The notes beneath the pieces were generated by a model. The model was not told where the DNA came from and ran no database searches. It was given only the letters and a program-made list of their open reading frames with translations. A stretch of 64,000 bases of DNA, taken from assembly GCA_010015655.1 (NCBI GenBank), contig ML976739.1, positions 118,821 to 182,820 on the forward strand, written 5' to 3'. Origin of the DNA: Bimuria novae-zelandiae CBS 107.79. Taxonomy: Eukaryota > Ascomycota > Dothideomycetes > Pleosporales > Didymosphaeriaceae. The stretch's first letter is position 1, and each line of letters opens with the position of its first letter. A program made the position numbers and the translations under genes. Shown here one piece after another: positions 23,443 to 34,449 of this stretch.

Positions 23443-26400
23443 GGGGACCGGGTGTCGGCCTTCAACACTGTAGGAATATGGATGGATCTCCATGGTTCAC
23501 GTGACTAAAGAGTGCATCTACGGTCCGCTTCCAACGCCGTCGAGGGTAGCACTCGCATGCACAATACGACATGATCGATCCTTAGAAGGACCTTTGGTAT
23601 TCACTAGTAGAAAGCAGTTCGACTCTGCTCTATGCTTGGAGTAATAGCTGCCTTGCATGGATACACTGAGCACGAGGACGAAGGTAGGCTTTGATGGACA
23701 TGAGGAGCCTGATAATTCACGCAACGCATCGGATACATCGTATATCCACCAGATGTGTCAACCAGGTGCAGGTGCGTGTAACCAACTTTTCTAAAGTCGC
23801 TACCGCAGTTTGTGACAGGCGCAGTCGAACAAGGGGCTATCCCTGGCGCTGCCCAATACATGCATCGACCACAAAAGGATGAAATGGTGCGGTTTTGTCC
23901 GTTTGCAAAATCTGTACGGAACGATACGGTAGCCGAAATTCCGAATTAACTCTATCTATTAATCACCGCCTCTGTCTCTGCCGTGTGCTTCTCTCCCCAT
24001 GGCCAACCGAATTATGCGAGCTAACGCAATCCCACTCAAACGGGATGCTCGACGCAGGAATCGCCATGCCTTGGTACCGCCGTAAGCGTTCCCTCCGTGG
24101 CGGAGGCGACGGCTGCGCAAAAGCTTCGCGTCTGAATTGTTCAAGTGCTGTGTTTGTTGCCGCCAGAACAGCAAAGCGCCTGTCAGGCACGCGACGCGCA
24201 CCTGTATTCGGCGGCGCGGAGGGATACTGCTGCGCGTAGAGGCGGGGCCCTGGTCGAGCGCGAGACGTTGCATGTTCATCTGCGGCCCCGTGAGAGCGCT
24301 GGTGGCGCGTTGACGCATGTCTGCGTGACGTGCTTTCTTCATACGTCTGGGTTTGACTTGTCCTTGGTGCCCTTCGAGGCGTGGAAGAGTGGGTTTGCTC
24401 GTCGGCTCGTGTATCCGTGGTACGCTGACGTTTGGCACCCCGTCCTCTGAGAGTAGATTGTGAGGTGTGCTTGCTGTGGTGCTGGCGTTTGTCGTGCGGA
24501 CTCCTCCTAGGCCGAGGATTCAGCAGCATTTCCTCGGAAGAGTTACTGTGCGTCTCCGTCGGTCGATACCACATAGCTATTCGCGTCAGCGATTTCTATC
24601 AAGACACTGAACATGTGCTAGCGGCGTACACGGCACTGTAACAGCTAGTGTTGGTCTACGGCTCGCTCCTCTGTTATACGCATATAAGGAATGCGAATTG
24701 CGACTAGCTCTTTCCACTGGCTCTCTTGTTCGTTTGGAGTTGGAGCTTGGTCGTTCTGAGGATCTGCGCTCTGGTGTCTTCACCTCAGACGACGCCTTTT
24801 CATAATGAAGCGCATCGGGTCGTTCCTTTCGCTTTTTCCTGCGCGGGTCTGGTTGGGTATTTCTGTGCTTTTGACTGGAACTTCCGAAGAAGGCCCCAAA
24901 ACACATCTCGAGCCAGTTTCTCGGCGCAGTGCCGCTAGATCGAACTACGGGCGCTGGAACAGCTCGGAAGTATACCCTGCCGTTTGTTATTCCAGGATAC
25001 GCAAAGTGCATGCAGATTATGGACGAACTCTCAGATATCAGGTTAACTGTTTCTAGTCGCTAAAATGTATAATCCGCGAGAAGGTACACGGAAAACAGTC
25101 GCAAGTCGGCGCAAATCAAGATGCGACCACAGTATACATAGATACGCGTGCGAAGCGGGCGCAAAAGCAGATAATGAATACGATGTCCCAGTTGATGGCG
25201 CGCATCCAGCGAGTGATAATATCGAGGTTCTGGGTATTACTCCGAAACAAGTTGAAGGAAACAGACCATGCGCTCATGCAGAAGAAGATGACGGCGCGCC
25301 CACATGGCGCAGAGCAACGCAGTTGTCAGTCATTGCAAGACCAAGCTAAAGCAACGAGGGATTCCAGGAAACATTGCAGTGGGTCGACCAATAAAGCGTT
25401 GGTGTGCGGGTGGCAGCCGTGATTCGCAGGAACGAACAGAGTCGAGGGCTGGTGGCTGTCCATGTGACATTACTCCGGGGCTGACTGTGCTTGCTGTCGA
25501 AGGTATGTAGTTCCAGGTATGTTCTATCGTGTGTGTATGTAGTTTCGACGGTGTGAGCTTATTTATATGGCATTCGCGCCTTCTTAAGGCCTTCAGCAAG
25601 CACAGTACCTACATGAGGTCGTTGCAACGTGGCACCTGTGAGTGCAAATGCAAGAGGAGTTCGCGGTCCGACGCGAGTGAGATCCTGGGACGTGTTGGTG
25701 TGCTTGAGCGTCCAGCTGACCCCCCCGGCTAGAATGACTCGGTTCAAGGTTGCGGCGTCGCCGTAGGCGATCTGATTGGATGTATTTACCAGTAGTGTTC
25801 GTGTGACTGAGTTTAAGTACTATTCGGGAAACATGCAGGATGCAGGTGATACATTTCGAGCACACTCGCGGGTGCGGCTTTCCATATCAGACGGGACTCA
25901 CTGACCCTTGTAGTCCACGGCGCGGCGATGTTGGCCTCACAGAGACAGGCCCCTGACGTCATCGCCCAACAGAAATACCACCACCAACTGCCCAGAATGT
26001 ATCTTTGGTTTGACTATTCTCACCTATGATTTGCGCTCTGTTGAGAAAACATTGTCTAGGTATACCGCCAAGGTATACTCCTAATACCTAAAAAAACAAG
26101 GACTTACACTGCTATTGGCCTGGTGGCTTTCCAACCGTAACTAGATGCGGAATGTCGAGGTGACTAGGGTGACTATTACAAAAGCAGGGTTACAGCGAGA
26201 CCAACACTTCGCCTAATTATGTAGCCGTGATGCATGATCCTAGCAAGCAGAAACACTCTGAAAATACACATGAGTCCATCCACTCACTTTGCCTTCAAAT
26301 GAAAGATGTATTAGCAGGAAGAAGGAAGCCTAGACGAATCTACAGACCAGAGGGATCAGGACCGTACTCGGGCGACAGTACCACACATATACCAACGTGC

Positions 26401-27689
26401 CGTCGACTAGTCCCATCGCCTTAACAGCCACCGAATGGATAGAGCTAGCACAGTATCTGTAGGAACATTATACCCCGGTGTCGATGACCACCCGGTGTTT
26501 TCCGCAAAGACACTGGAAGATATGGACAAGTCACGACAAAACCAATACTTCTAACGCTGCCAGCTTCGACTTGAACAAAGTTTTCCCGTAGCAGGCTAAT
26601 ACCATATGCTGAATGTAACTACTATAACGCCTCTGGGAAACAGACCATAGCCTAGGATGAATGTTAGAAGAAGCGAAGGTAACCTCACAGCTTTTCTTTT
26701 ATCGTCACTAACGACCCGAACAGAATATGACACTGTGGCTCTGCTATTAAACCAAAAGCGGTGCTCATCCACACGATCTTGTTCAAGTAATTTTGCAGTC
26801 GTTATACATGATTGAGATCCCAGCCTGTACATATAATCGATTAGAAGATGCCGTAGAAGATTGCCATCTTTCCTTGTTACGAATCAGGCTCCGCTGGTAT
26901 AACCGTCGCTCATCAATGTGTACAAAGGCGAAGGCTGGATGGATTCGATAGACTTATCGTTGTCGTCTTCAATTTCTCGCAGTTGGGAGGCAGCCCGCGC
27001 GATGCGTGGAGAATGCTACATTGCCCGACAACTACCAAAACCAAAAGACGTGCATGTTTCCGTTGAAACCTGACTTGCACCTGAGAATAATATGAACAGT
27101 AACCGCAGTCACAGTGTAACGCATGTCAGCCAAAGAGTTGAATTTTCGGGGCGCTGTTGGTTGAGAGACTCATAGCAATCTACCGGACCCTGAAGGTCTT
27201 GCTGCACCCGGAACCAACAGTCTCTTCTTTCAACCCCGTGTATAGTGGTCCGTTATAGTCATGCTAAATACACCTGCTGTGGGTGACTCATTGTTCTCTT
27301 GCGCTGCTCTCGCTATTTCCGTCTCCCAAGCAACGGGCCCTCTAAGTCTTCTAGTCTCCGCTGCACGCCCTTCCCATCGATCACCTCGCACCAGCCGAAT
27401 CATGATCATGTGGAGTTACTAGCAGGTGCGTGCTCCCGGATCATACGTGCAAATTGAAACTCTACTAAACGTCTTTCAACCAGGACATCGACCTGTCGCG
27501 CGTCGTGATCGCGGTTTCGCTGCCAAACTCGAGGAAGTCGAACCACCCTGCCAGTGTAGCGAAGCGACACCAAGCCGTGTATTTCTCTGGCGCCCCAAAA
27601 CGACTCCGACTTACGCCAGGTGGTGACTGAGCAATCGTGGCATTACACGTACCTGACCCCGACTCTTGTCCCGATACTTCGAGCCGAAT
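23443..27689. other. Gene-poor island
   Basis: 4.2 kb with no recognisable gene. The best coding candidates are two adjacent minus-strand frames, 25011-24586 (141 codons) and 24574-23963 (203 codons), both very rich in Arg, Ser and Pro. They could be exons of one hypothetical gene joined near 24575-24630, but no family match or convincing donor was found. From 25,900 to 27,400 the DNA is close to free of long open frames. No tRNA or rRNA signature was seen. Confidence 0.4.
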
Positions 27690-29249
27690 ATGCCTGCGCC
27701 TGTAGTGGCGTACCCTAGTCTTCAACCAGCCGTGGAAAGGAGCATCGTCGAAGCTACAAGCTCCGTCTATTCCGATCATATCGTCAAGAAATGCCTGTTA
27801 CAGATTGCATCTGAACTTACTGCCGTCGAGAGCTCGACGAAGCTCCGTATGCGCGGCGAACAAATCGTCAATGGTTACACCCCTTCCGTCCGCACACTTC
27901 ACAAGCGCCTTCGAACTGGCTACTACGCGCCCTTCTCCGGTATAACTATCCACAACGAGAATGTTGCGGAACTCGCACAACAGGCCGTGAACAAATCCAC
28001 AAAAGCTTCACCCATGGAACGACCGCTAGGAGACTTTGAGGATTTATACTACGCGATTTTGGCGGCGGTGAAAGCCATGCACGACTTGATCATCCTGAGG
28101 CTCAATAATAGCTTTAACAGACCTGATTCGCCCTTATTTTCTTCCTCCGGACATACACTATCCTCGTTTCGGGAACTGTTGCTCGGGCATTGGAATGCGC
28201 TTAACCAGCCGTCTCTCATCCTGGCTCTTGACAAGGCGATCCGCCGGCCTTCTATAGAGAACCACTTGAGTCAAATTCTAGGGACGGAAGCATTCGGCGC
28301 AATGACACGAAAAGACGTGGATGGGGCGTGCACATTTCTGTATGAGAAAAATGTGGTCAAAAATTCGCCTAGATTGGGTTGGGTGATACATGGAAGTCCA
28401 GCGATGATCAATGGGCAACTGAATGAGAAGTACCGGTTGGTGTTCCAGATGGAGAAGAAGATGCATCAGAAGAAGAAGCTTGCGAAGAGGAGGTATGCAA
28501 AGAAGATGACGGGATCTACAAGGAATGATGACAACGGAAAACTTGCAAAGCACGGTCATGAGCGCGCGGCTGGCGAAGGACATCAGCAGGTACACAAACA
28601 GCAGGAACAAAATCTTGTGGTACAAGCGCAGCAAACCGCAGAGGGGGGACCAGTACTAGCGGATAATCGTCAGCTTTTTGCTAGATCATGCGACCGGGAA
28701 TCTCATGGGACGCAACGAGAACAGCAGTCTGGTGCTTCTCAGAAGACTGCTACGCCCAACCGCGCACCCCTATCGGTATCCCAAAATGCGCTCGACAGAG
28801 GTTGGAGTCACTCCTCAATACACGGCTCGTTTTTCAACGCTGAGCACAGCACAACGGCAGTGGAACATAGGGCACCTACGTTGCAGGAGACCATACACCC
28901 CATGACGCAGTACCATTCTCAGCACGACCCACAAGCGCAGTTTCCACCCTTCCGCATACAATCAGAAACACACTCTCAATATGCGCGCGAAGGCGTAAAA
29001 TGCCTGAACGAGGACCACGCCGTCCCTGGAGATAAGGGAAGAGGCAAGAATTGGCAGCGACGTGCAGAGCACCAAGACTCGGTGACCAATCCAGCAACCA
29101 CGTACATGAAGGCCTACGGTGCCTACTCAGGGTACGAAATCAACGCCGTCTCTGTAATTCAGTCGACTTCTACTGCACTGCCCTTGCGAACACGCATCTC
29201 CGTCAGGAGACAAAATTCTCAAATACATTCGAGACTACAGGGAGCCTAA
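27690..29249 (+). CDS. Hypothetical protein, orphan-like
   Basis: An uninterrupted frame of 519 codons from the Met at 27690 (MPAPVVAYPSLQPAVERSI). Residues 1 to about 260 look folded and mostly helical (for example DFEDLYYAILAAVKAMHDLI and LLLGHWNALNQPSLILALDK). From about residue 260 the protein is basic (KKMHQKKKLAKRRYAKKM), then strongly Gln/His/Ser-rich and probably disordered to the end. There is no signal peptide or membrane segment. I recognise no domain and assign no function. The gene sits alone in a gene-poor stretch, with 4.2 kb empty upstream and 1.2 kb downstream. Length and sustained amino-acid-like composition in the first half support a real gene; a lineage-specific gene is the simplest reading. 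Confidence 0.55.
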   Translation: MPAPVVAYPSLQPAVERSIVEATSSVYSDHIVKKCLLQIASELTAVESSTKLRMRGEQIVNGYTPSVRTLHKRLRTGYYAPFSGITIHNENVAELAQQAVNKSTKASPMERPLGDFEDLYYAILAAVKAMHDLIILRLNNSFNRPDSPLFSSSGHTLSSFRELLLGHWNALNQPSLILALDKAIRRPSIENHLSQILGTEAFGAMTRKDVDGACTFLYEKNVVKNSPRLGWVIHGSPAMINGQLNEKYRLVFQMEKKMHQKKKLAKRRYAKKMTGSTRNDDNGKLAKHGHERAAGEGHQQVHKQQEQNLVVQAQQTAEGGPVLADNRQLFARSCDRESHGTQREQQSGASQKTATPNRAPLSVSQNALDRGWSHSSIHGSFFNAEHSTTAVEHRAPTLQETIHPMTQYHSQHDPQAQFPPFRIQSETHSQYAREGVKCLNEDHAVPGDKGRGKNWQRRAEHQDSVTNPATTYMKAYGAYSGYEINAVSVIQSTSTALPLRTRISVRRQNSQIHSRLQGA

Positions 29250-30483
29250 CCCAGTCACATTCGAACGAGATTCCGTCGCACGAGAATGATAATGTCCATG
29301 CTCGGATGGACTGGATTGGTGATTTTTGAGGGCATAGGGGTTTAGCAGTCAATGTTGGGGCCACCAGGGCAACAGTTTATTGGATGAGACTTGGTGATCA
29401 AGACGAGTGTTATTCCATGGGAACCCACAGTATAGTTTGGGCGACGACGAAATGGTACATGAGAGATGGTGAGATGAATGGAGGAACCAGCCTGTAAAAG
29501 AGCGCATATTGCTCGCGTCTGCTGCACAAAGGACGAATCTGGATTTGCTTTACTTTCATCACTACTGCGTCCGAGGCAGATCTGGCCTTGACTTTCGGAG
29601 ATGTATAGCCTCAGCGGATCATGTGCAGCGAAGAGTGATACTGATGACGTGAGAGATGGAAGAAGGAATGACTCTAATTTGCTTGCACCGCTTTTGCTGC
29701 TACTCTAACCTTCGTAGCGCCAAATCATCCACCGTCTGGCTACATATTCGACAACATACAACGACTACGTTACTATTGCCCGTACTACTAACGTCCATGC
29801 CTCAGGTACTTCATTCGTGACAGGGTATGCTCGCTATCGTAGTAAATTACACACAAGTCCTACAATATGCGCAGGGTTGCAGCTTGGGCTCGAACGATGA
29901 CTTGGCAAGTATCGCGGGCTTAGAATCGGGTCCATGGACGTGCAGTGCTTTCCCGAAGGGCAGGTCGTCTGCGTGTTCGAAGCTTGGCAGCTGCGATGCA
30001 CGTACTTCTGATATCGAAGTCATGCAGGACGATGCATGCTAAAACATACTGAAACAACCTTTCAGTAGATTTGGAATCAAAGCGCGCTATGCCCATACGG
30101 ATTCCCTCGAGCTTTGTAAGCGTCATTTGCGGGGACTTGTGTTGTGTGGAAACTCACTCAGCAACCAATCTCCATCGCACGGTCGTTGGTCGAAGCGGAG
30201 GTGCGATGAAGGTGCGATGGCCGCGTAAGCGCCTCAGGTGCTTTCAAGCTCTGCGCGCATCTCTCCGGTCTCTTATGCCCCGAAAATGCCGGATATGTGC
30301 ACGGATCATCCTCACTGTGTTTTGGTCAGTTTTGCGAAAGATGATCCGTGCACTATCTTCGGCTTTTCCGGGACAGGGGTACGGTTCCGTCTCAAACAAA
30401 CCCCTCGTCCAATAACGGATAACCTGCATTTCCCCACCCCACACGCTGCTTGGACGCTTGCGCATCAACCACCTAGATAGTAA
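29250..30483. other. Intergenic region between convergent genes
   Basis: About 1.2 kb between the 3' ends of the orphan gene and the Zn2Cys6 gene. The open frames are short and without features. A GTTCGAGCC-like B-box match near 29890 has no tRNA around it. Nothing else was recognised. Confidence 0.4.
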
Positions 30484-32907
30484 TCAACCTCCATATCCAC
30501 CACCGTGCGCTCTCCCATGACTCAGATTCTCTCGGTTGGTGCCTTGGCTATAAAGAACGCTTTGTCCGGGTATGTGACCCGCACCTTCCGCATCGGCTTG
30601 TTTGTAAACCATTGACGGGTCGAACCCTTGCACTGTGAACCTGGGATCGTACGCAGCAGATTCGATACCAAGTTGGTGATTTTGCAGTTGTGGATGTTGT
30701 GTATGAGACTGTTGGATTTGAGATGGCGCGTGATTGTGCGCCTGCGTTGGAAGTTGAGGACGTGAATGAATTGCAGAGTCGTACGGACTCGGCGTTCCGG
30801 CCTGACTTGGCGGTGCGGATCCAGACGAATGGGTGCTGTGAGGTGCCGAAGTATCGTACAGAGAAAGATCTTCCACTCTGGAAGATGGCGCTTGCAGTAG
30901 TGATTGTTGAGAGGTGTTGAATGGGAGTTGCGCACCGGTTTGCGCTGCAAGCTGACGTATCAGCTCGTTGGAAGGGTACGAAGGCGACGCAATTGTAGGT
31001 AAACCGGCAAGGTCGTCGTGTATATTGGACGCAATTGTGCCAAGAGAACCCGAAGTCGAGCTCATAGTGGAAGTGGATATGTTCCGAGGAAGATTGAGCG
31101 ACCGAGGAAGCGGTAGACTAGGTAGGACATCAGACACCTTTACGAGAAGGAGGGGCAGGTAGCGGGTTTGTCCTCCGCGAAGAGCGGAGAAAAGCGTTAG
31201 GAAACGAGAAACGTAGTCGCGGGGTCCCAGTGCAAAAGTGTCTGGCGAGAACGGAATGCAAGCGACTACGTCAGTCAAGCAACAGGCTATGTCGAACAAT
31301 TTCTCAATCTGCTGTTGTATTAGTACAAAGCTCCTTTCGACAAAAGAAAAAAAAATCTGTGTCAGCACACAAGTGGAGGGACGAAGAACAGAAATTCGTG
31401 TGAGATAGAGGTTTGGCTTTGCCCTTTCAACAACAAGAAGCGAACCAAAATTCGCATGCCAGGCTCAATCAATTGACCGGAAATTGGTGAATATTAGAGA
31501 GAGAAGGGAATGGGGTGTGGGACAGACTATGACATTGTGAAAGGTTGCTTCAACTTACCAAACCTACACCATGCACTTCCATTGCATGTTGTGAGAACTG
31601 GTGTGTCATAGATAGAAGATCGCGCGATATTTCAATGGGGTACTTGAACGTCAAGGTGTTGTCCGCCGCCATACTGCTAACGAGACCTTGGCTCACGCAC
31701 AACTGCCACAGCATAGTTCGCAGCCACTGCTGGGTGATGCGTAGATCCGCCGCCTGGCTTTCAGTGCAGTCGAAATATGATGGAAGCGCTTCGGTAAGTT
31801 GATTCTGCAGCTGTCCGATCCAAGAGGGGTTGCCGTGTGTTTGCACCTTATTCCACAAACTTATGAAGGTGTCATCAACTGGTTTGAACAAATTTATCAG
31901 ATAAGTGAGCCCAGATGTGACCGGTGTTTCGGAGGGAGACCCCTCCAAAGATGGCGCGTGTATGGTAGGGTAGAGCGAAATCGGACGATGCTTATGGAGT
32001 GCATGCGTTCTACGCCCAATTAGCTCCCTTGCACCGGTATCAGTGATATTGAGACTACCTTTCGGCGACTAAAAGAAGCCAATACAATACGCGCTTGCGA
32101 GAAACGTCATACGGATCGCTCTTGTGTGTTTCTTCCTCATGAAGACCAAGCAAATGCGCTTGGGTAGTGGCTTCCCTAAGATACGACCACGCCGTATTGT
32201 CTTTGCCAAGTTCAAAGTAACATCCATAGAACAACCAGGATGTTAACAGAGAGTGGTGCGTCGGGTTTTCGAGGTAATCAAAGCCTTTCCGCACCCGCAC
32301 CGCCTCTTCCAGAAGGACGTGTCCAATACTGACGTTTGAAAGTTGTGCCATTTCAGGACGCGGGAGTAGGTTAGACGAGATGGTCATGTTTGCCTGGATC
32401 ATGACATATGCGCACAATGCAACGATCATGCAGTAGGCCTCCGTGGAGTGCTCCATACTCAATATAGTCTCCTGTATGCGTTGCTGGTGAAGAATGGGCT
32501 GCGAAGGGTACACGTTGTCGAAGAAGAAATCGAGACAGCTCTCTACGAGCCCAGGCGGAAGCAGTCCGGGAGTGCGCGCAAACGTGGTTGGAAGAGCTCG
32601 TCCATCAAATGCTAGTTCATGGGGAAGACCTGCTGCCAGCTGAGCATTCCGCTGTGTTTCCCGCAATTCAGAAAGAACTTTGGCGCGGCTTCCTTTGGGT
32701 CCCTTCTTTTGCGGTATGGCATTGTATGTGCAGGCAAGCCCTGCTGATACGCAATTCTTGCACGGATTCGTGCCTTCGCCAATGCATTTGACTTTGCGTC
32801 GGTGGCAGCTGAAGTCACAGAATGAGTTACGGAAGCCCGCGTGGGAAGTGATTAACGCACCTATCGCAAGCTCTTTTGACGGGAGTGGATGTAGTGGTCG
32901 TAGACAT
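30484..32907 (-). CDS. Zn(II)2Cys6 transcription factor with fungal_trans (MHR) domain
   Basis: Four exons: 32907-32861, 32808-32059, 32009-31559 and 31308-30484, about 690 residues. The zinc cluster starts at residue 14 and spans intron 1: ACDSCHRRKVKC, then PCKNCVSAGLAC. The basic linker QKKGPKGSRAKVLSELRETQ follows. The middle homology region is clear: LLTSWLFYGCYFELGKDNTAW, QAHLLGLHEEE, the RKRVLYWLLLVAER/THALHKHRPISL junction, and later KLFDIACCLTDVVA. The C-terminal 230 residues are Ser/Pro/Gln/His-rich, as expected of an activation region. Exon 4 has two possible acceptors 3 bp apart (31311 or 31308). The linker type is, from memory, like proteins annotated RosA/NosA (sexual development), but I am not certain, so the target pathway is left open. 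Confidence 0.88.
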
Positions 32908-34449
32908 TATGTGATGGTGGGATACTGGAAGCAAGCAGGCGAGCGCCTCCTGAACGAACGAGGAGTCTCCGCGATTCGAAGAATGCAAAGATTTTGGGGC
33001 ATGCTGCGCATAGGGTCGGAAGACTTTGTGTCATTCTGCTGGAAAGAACGCCCGCTCACAACTGGCTAACTCGTCGACGTAGAGGCTTGGCCACAGCCGC
33101 ATTAGTAGCTCTGGCTGCCAGGATGGGGCTGCAGCAGGTAAAGACCAATGGAAGAGGATGGAGAAAACTCCATGGTCTCTGATTCAAAACTGCCAAAGAA
33201 CAAGAGCAGGGAAGTAGACCGACTTCTTACCCGAACGGCCCACCACAGGTGCCCAACCAGACCTTTAGCTGGCACTCATTTAAATGGAGCGTCGTTATGG
33301 TGGCCGCAGCGCCTGCATGATTAAAACAACGGTGATGGCGTCGTATGCTCCAGCGCAACGGAAAAGTCTAGCTAGTAGCAAAACGACTGAGCACCGACCG
33401 ACAATTACATTGACCGAATATCGGCGCGGCCGGCTGGCAGGTGTACCAGGCAGGTGTACCGAAACGGTCGTCTCATGTCAAGGTTCATTGCGGTATAGCT
33501 GGTCGTCGACGTTCAAGGGCTTTCCTCGCTCGCATATTCTCATCGTCATCGCAGAGCTGTTGTTCGCAGGCTCAAACGCGCAGCAGGGAGCTGTGCGTGC
33601 CTTGGCCGTCGGGGGGCAGCGAGACCCGCAAAACTGCAAGTCGTTGGAAAGGACAGCAAGCGAGTGGAGTGGAGACTTACCCCGAAGTTGTTGCCCCGCA
33701 CCCATGCTTATCGAAGCCTGCAGCAAATTCATCTTCACCCTCAACTTTGCCTATTCAGTTCGTGCGATAACTGCACCTCCTTAGGCTTGACAAATTCGTG
33801 GAGCTTACCGACCGTTTCGTGAGCAGCTCCGCAGCTTCGGAATCATTTCATCGAGCAGGCGAATTGTGCGATCAGCGGGTCGAAAGCGGGAGAAGAGGGA
33901 AAGGCCAGCGAGTCGGTAGGAGTGGAGTAGGAAGGGGACGAAGGTTGGATTGCGCGACCTGTAGTGTTTGAAGACTTCTAGATTATATGCACGTTCAAAC
34001 GACCAGGCGATCGATTGGCGAAGTCTGGAAACACTGGCAGAGAACCTTTGGGTGAACTGCAGACATGGCCTGACAGGAAGGAGAACAGGCATCATATATG
34101 CCAGCGGTGGAAAAGCCTATCGCATATGTTTTCTGTGCTTCGAGATGGACCGTGCAGAGCGAAGAAGATGAGGTCAAACCTACGACATCTTCTTGGTGCG
34201 CATCGCACGTCATTTCCAGGTTACACTTGAACATAATACTTTCTAAAATTCGATACATAGATACAGACGCCCAGTCATCAAAGTCCTGACTATTGACAAA
34301 CACGCTTTCCATCTACACGTCAAAGTTCACATGATTATTGCGCCCACGCCGAGGCGGTCTGATACGATGGGAGGAGATGCTACAATTTCAACACCCGCAA
34401 ATGCACATACAATACTATAATTCGTTACATCTGCTAGTCGTGAGCGTCA
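32908..34449. other. Intergenic region upstream of the Zn2Cys6 gene
   Basis: 1.5 kb separating two minus-strand genes. Three minus-strand frames (34312-33995, 34095-33805, 33744-33478) look mildly protein-like. They cannot be joined with good splice sites and match nothing I know. The region should include the Zn2Cys6 promoter. Confidence 0.4.

Noticed and set aside
24965..25011. Possible fifth, degenerate MITE copy (TTTGTTATTCCAGGATACGC)
   Set aside because: Only a short, gapped resemblance to the family core and no terminal repeats.
27160..27235. Inverted similarity GGTTGAGAGACT / AGTCTCTTCTTTCAACC
   Set aside because: Arms differ by a 5-base gap and are too short to support an element or RNA hairpin.
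29885..29900. GTTCGAGCC-like B box on the minus strand
   Set aside because: No A box, no acceptor stem and no plausible tRNA fold nearby.
33478..34312. Three minus-strand frames upstream of the Zn2Cys6 gene as a possible gene
   Set aside because: Could not be joined by good splice sites in phase and resemble no family.
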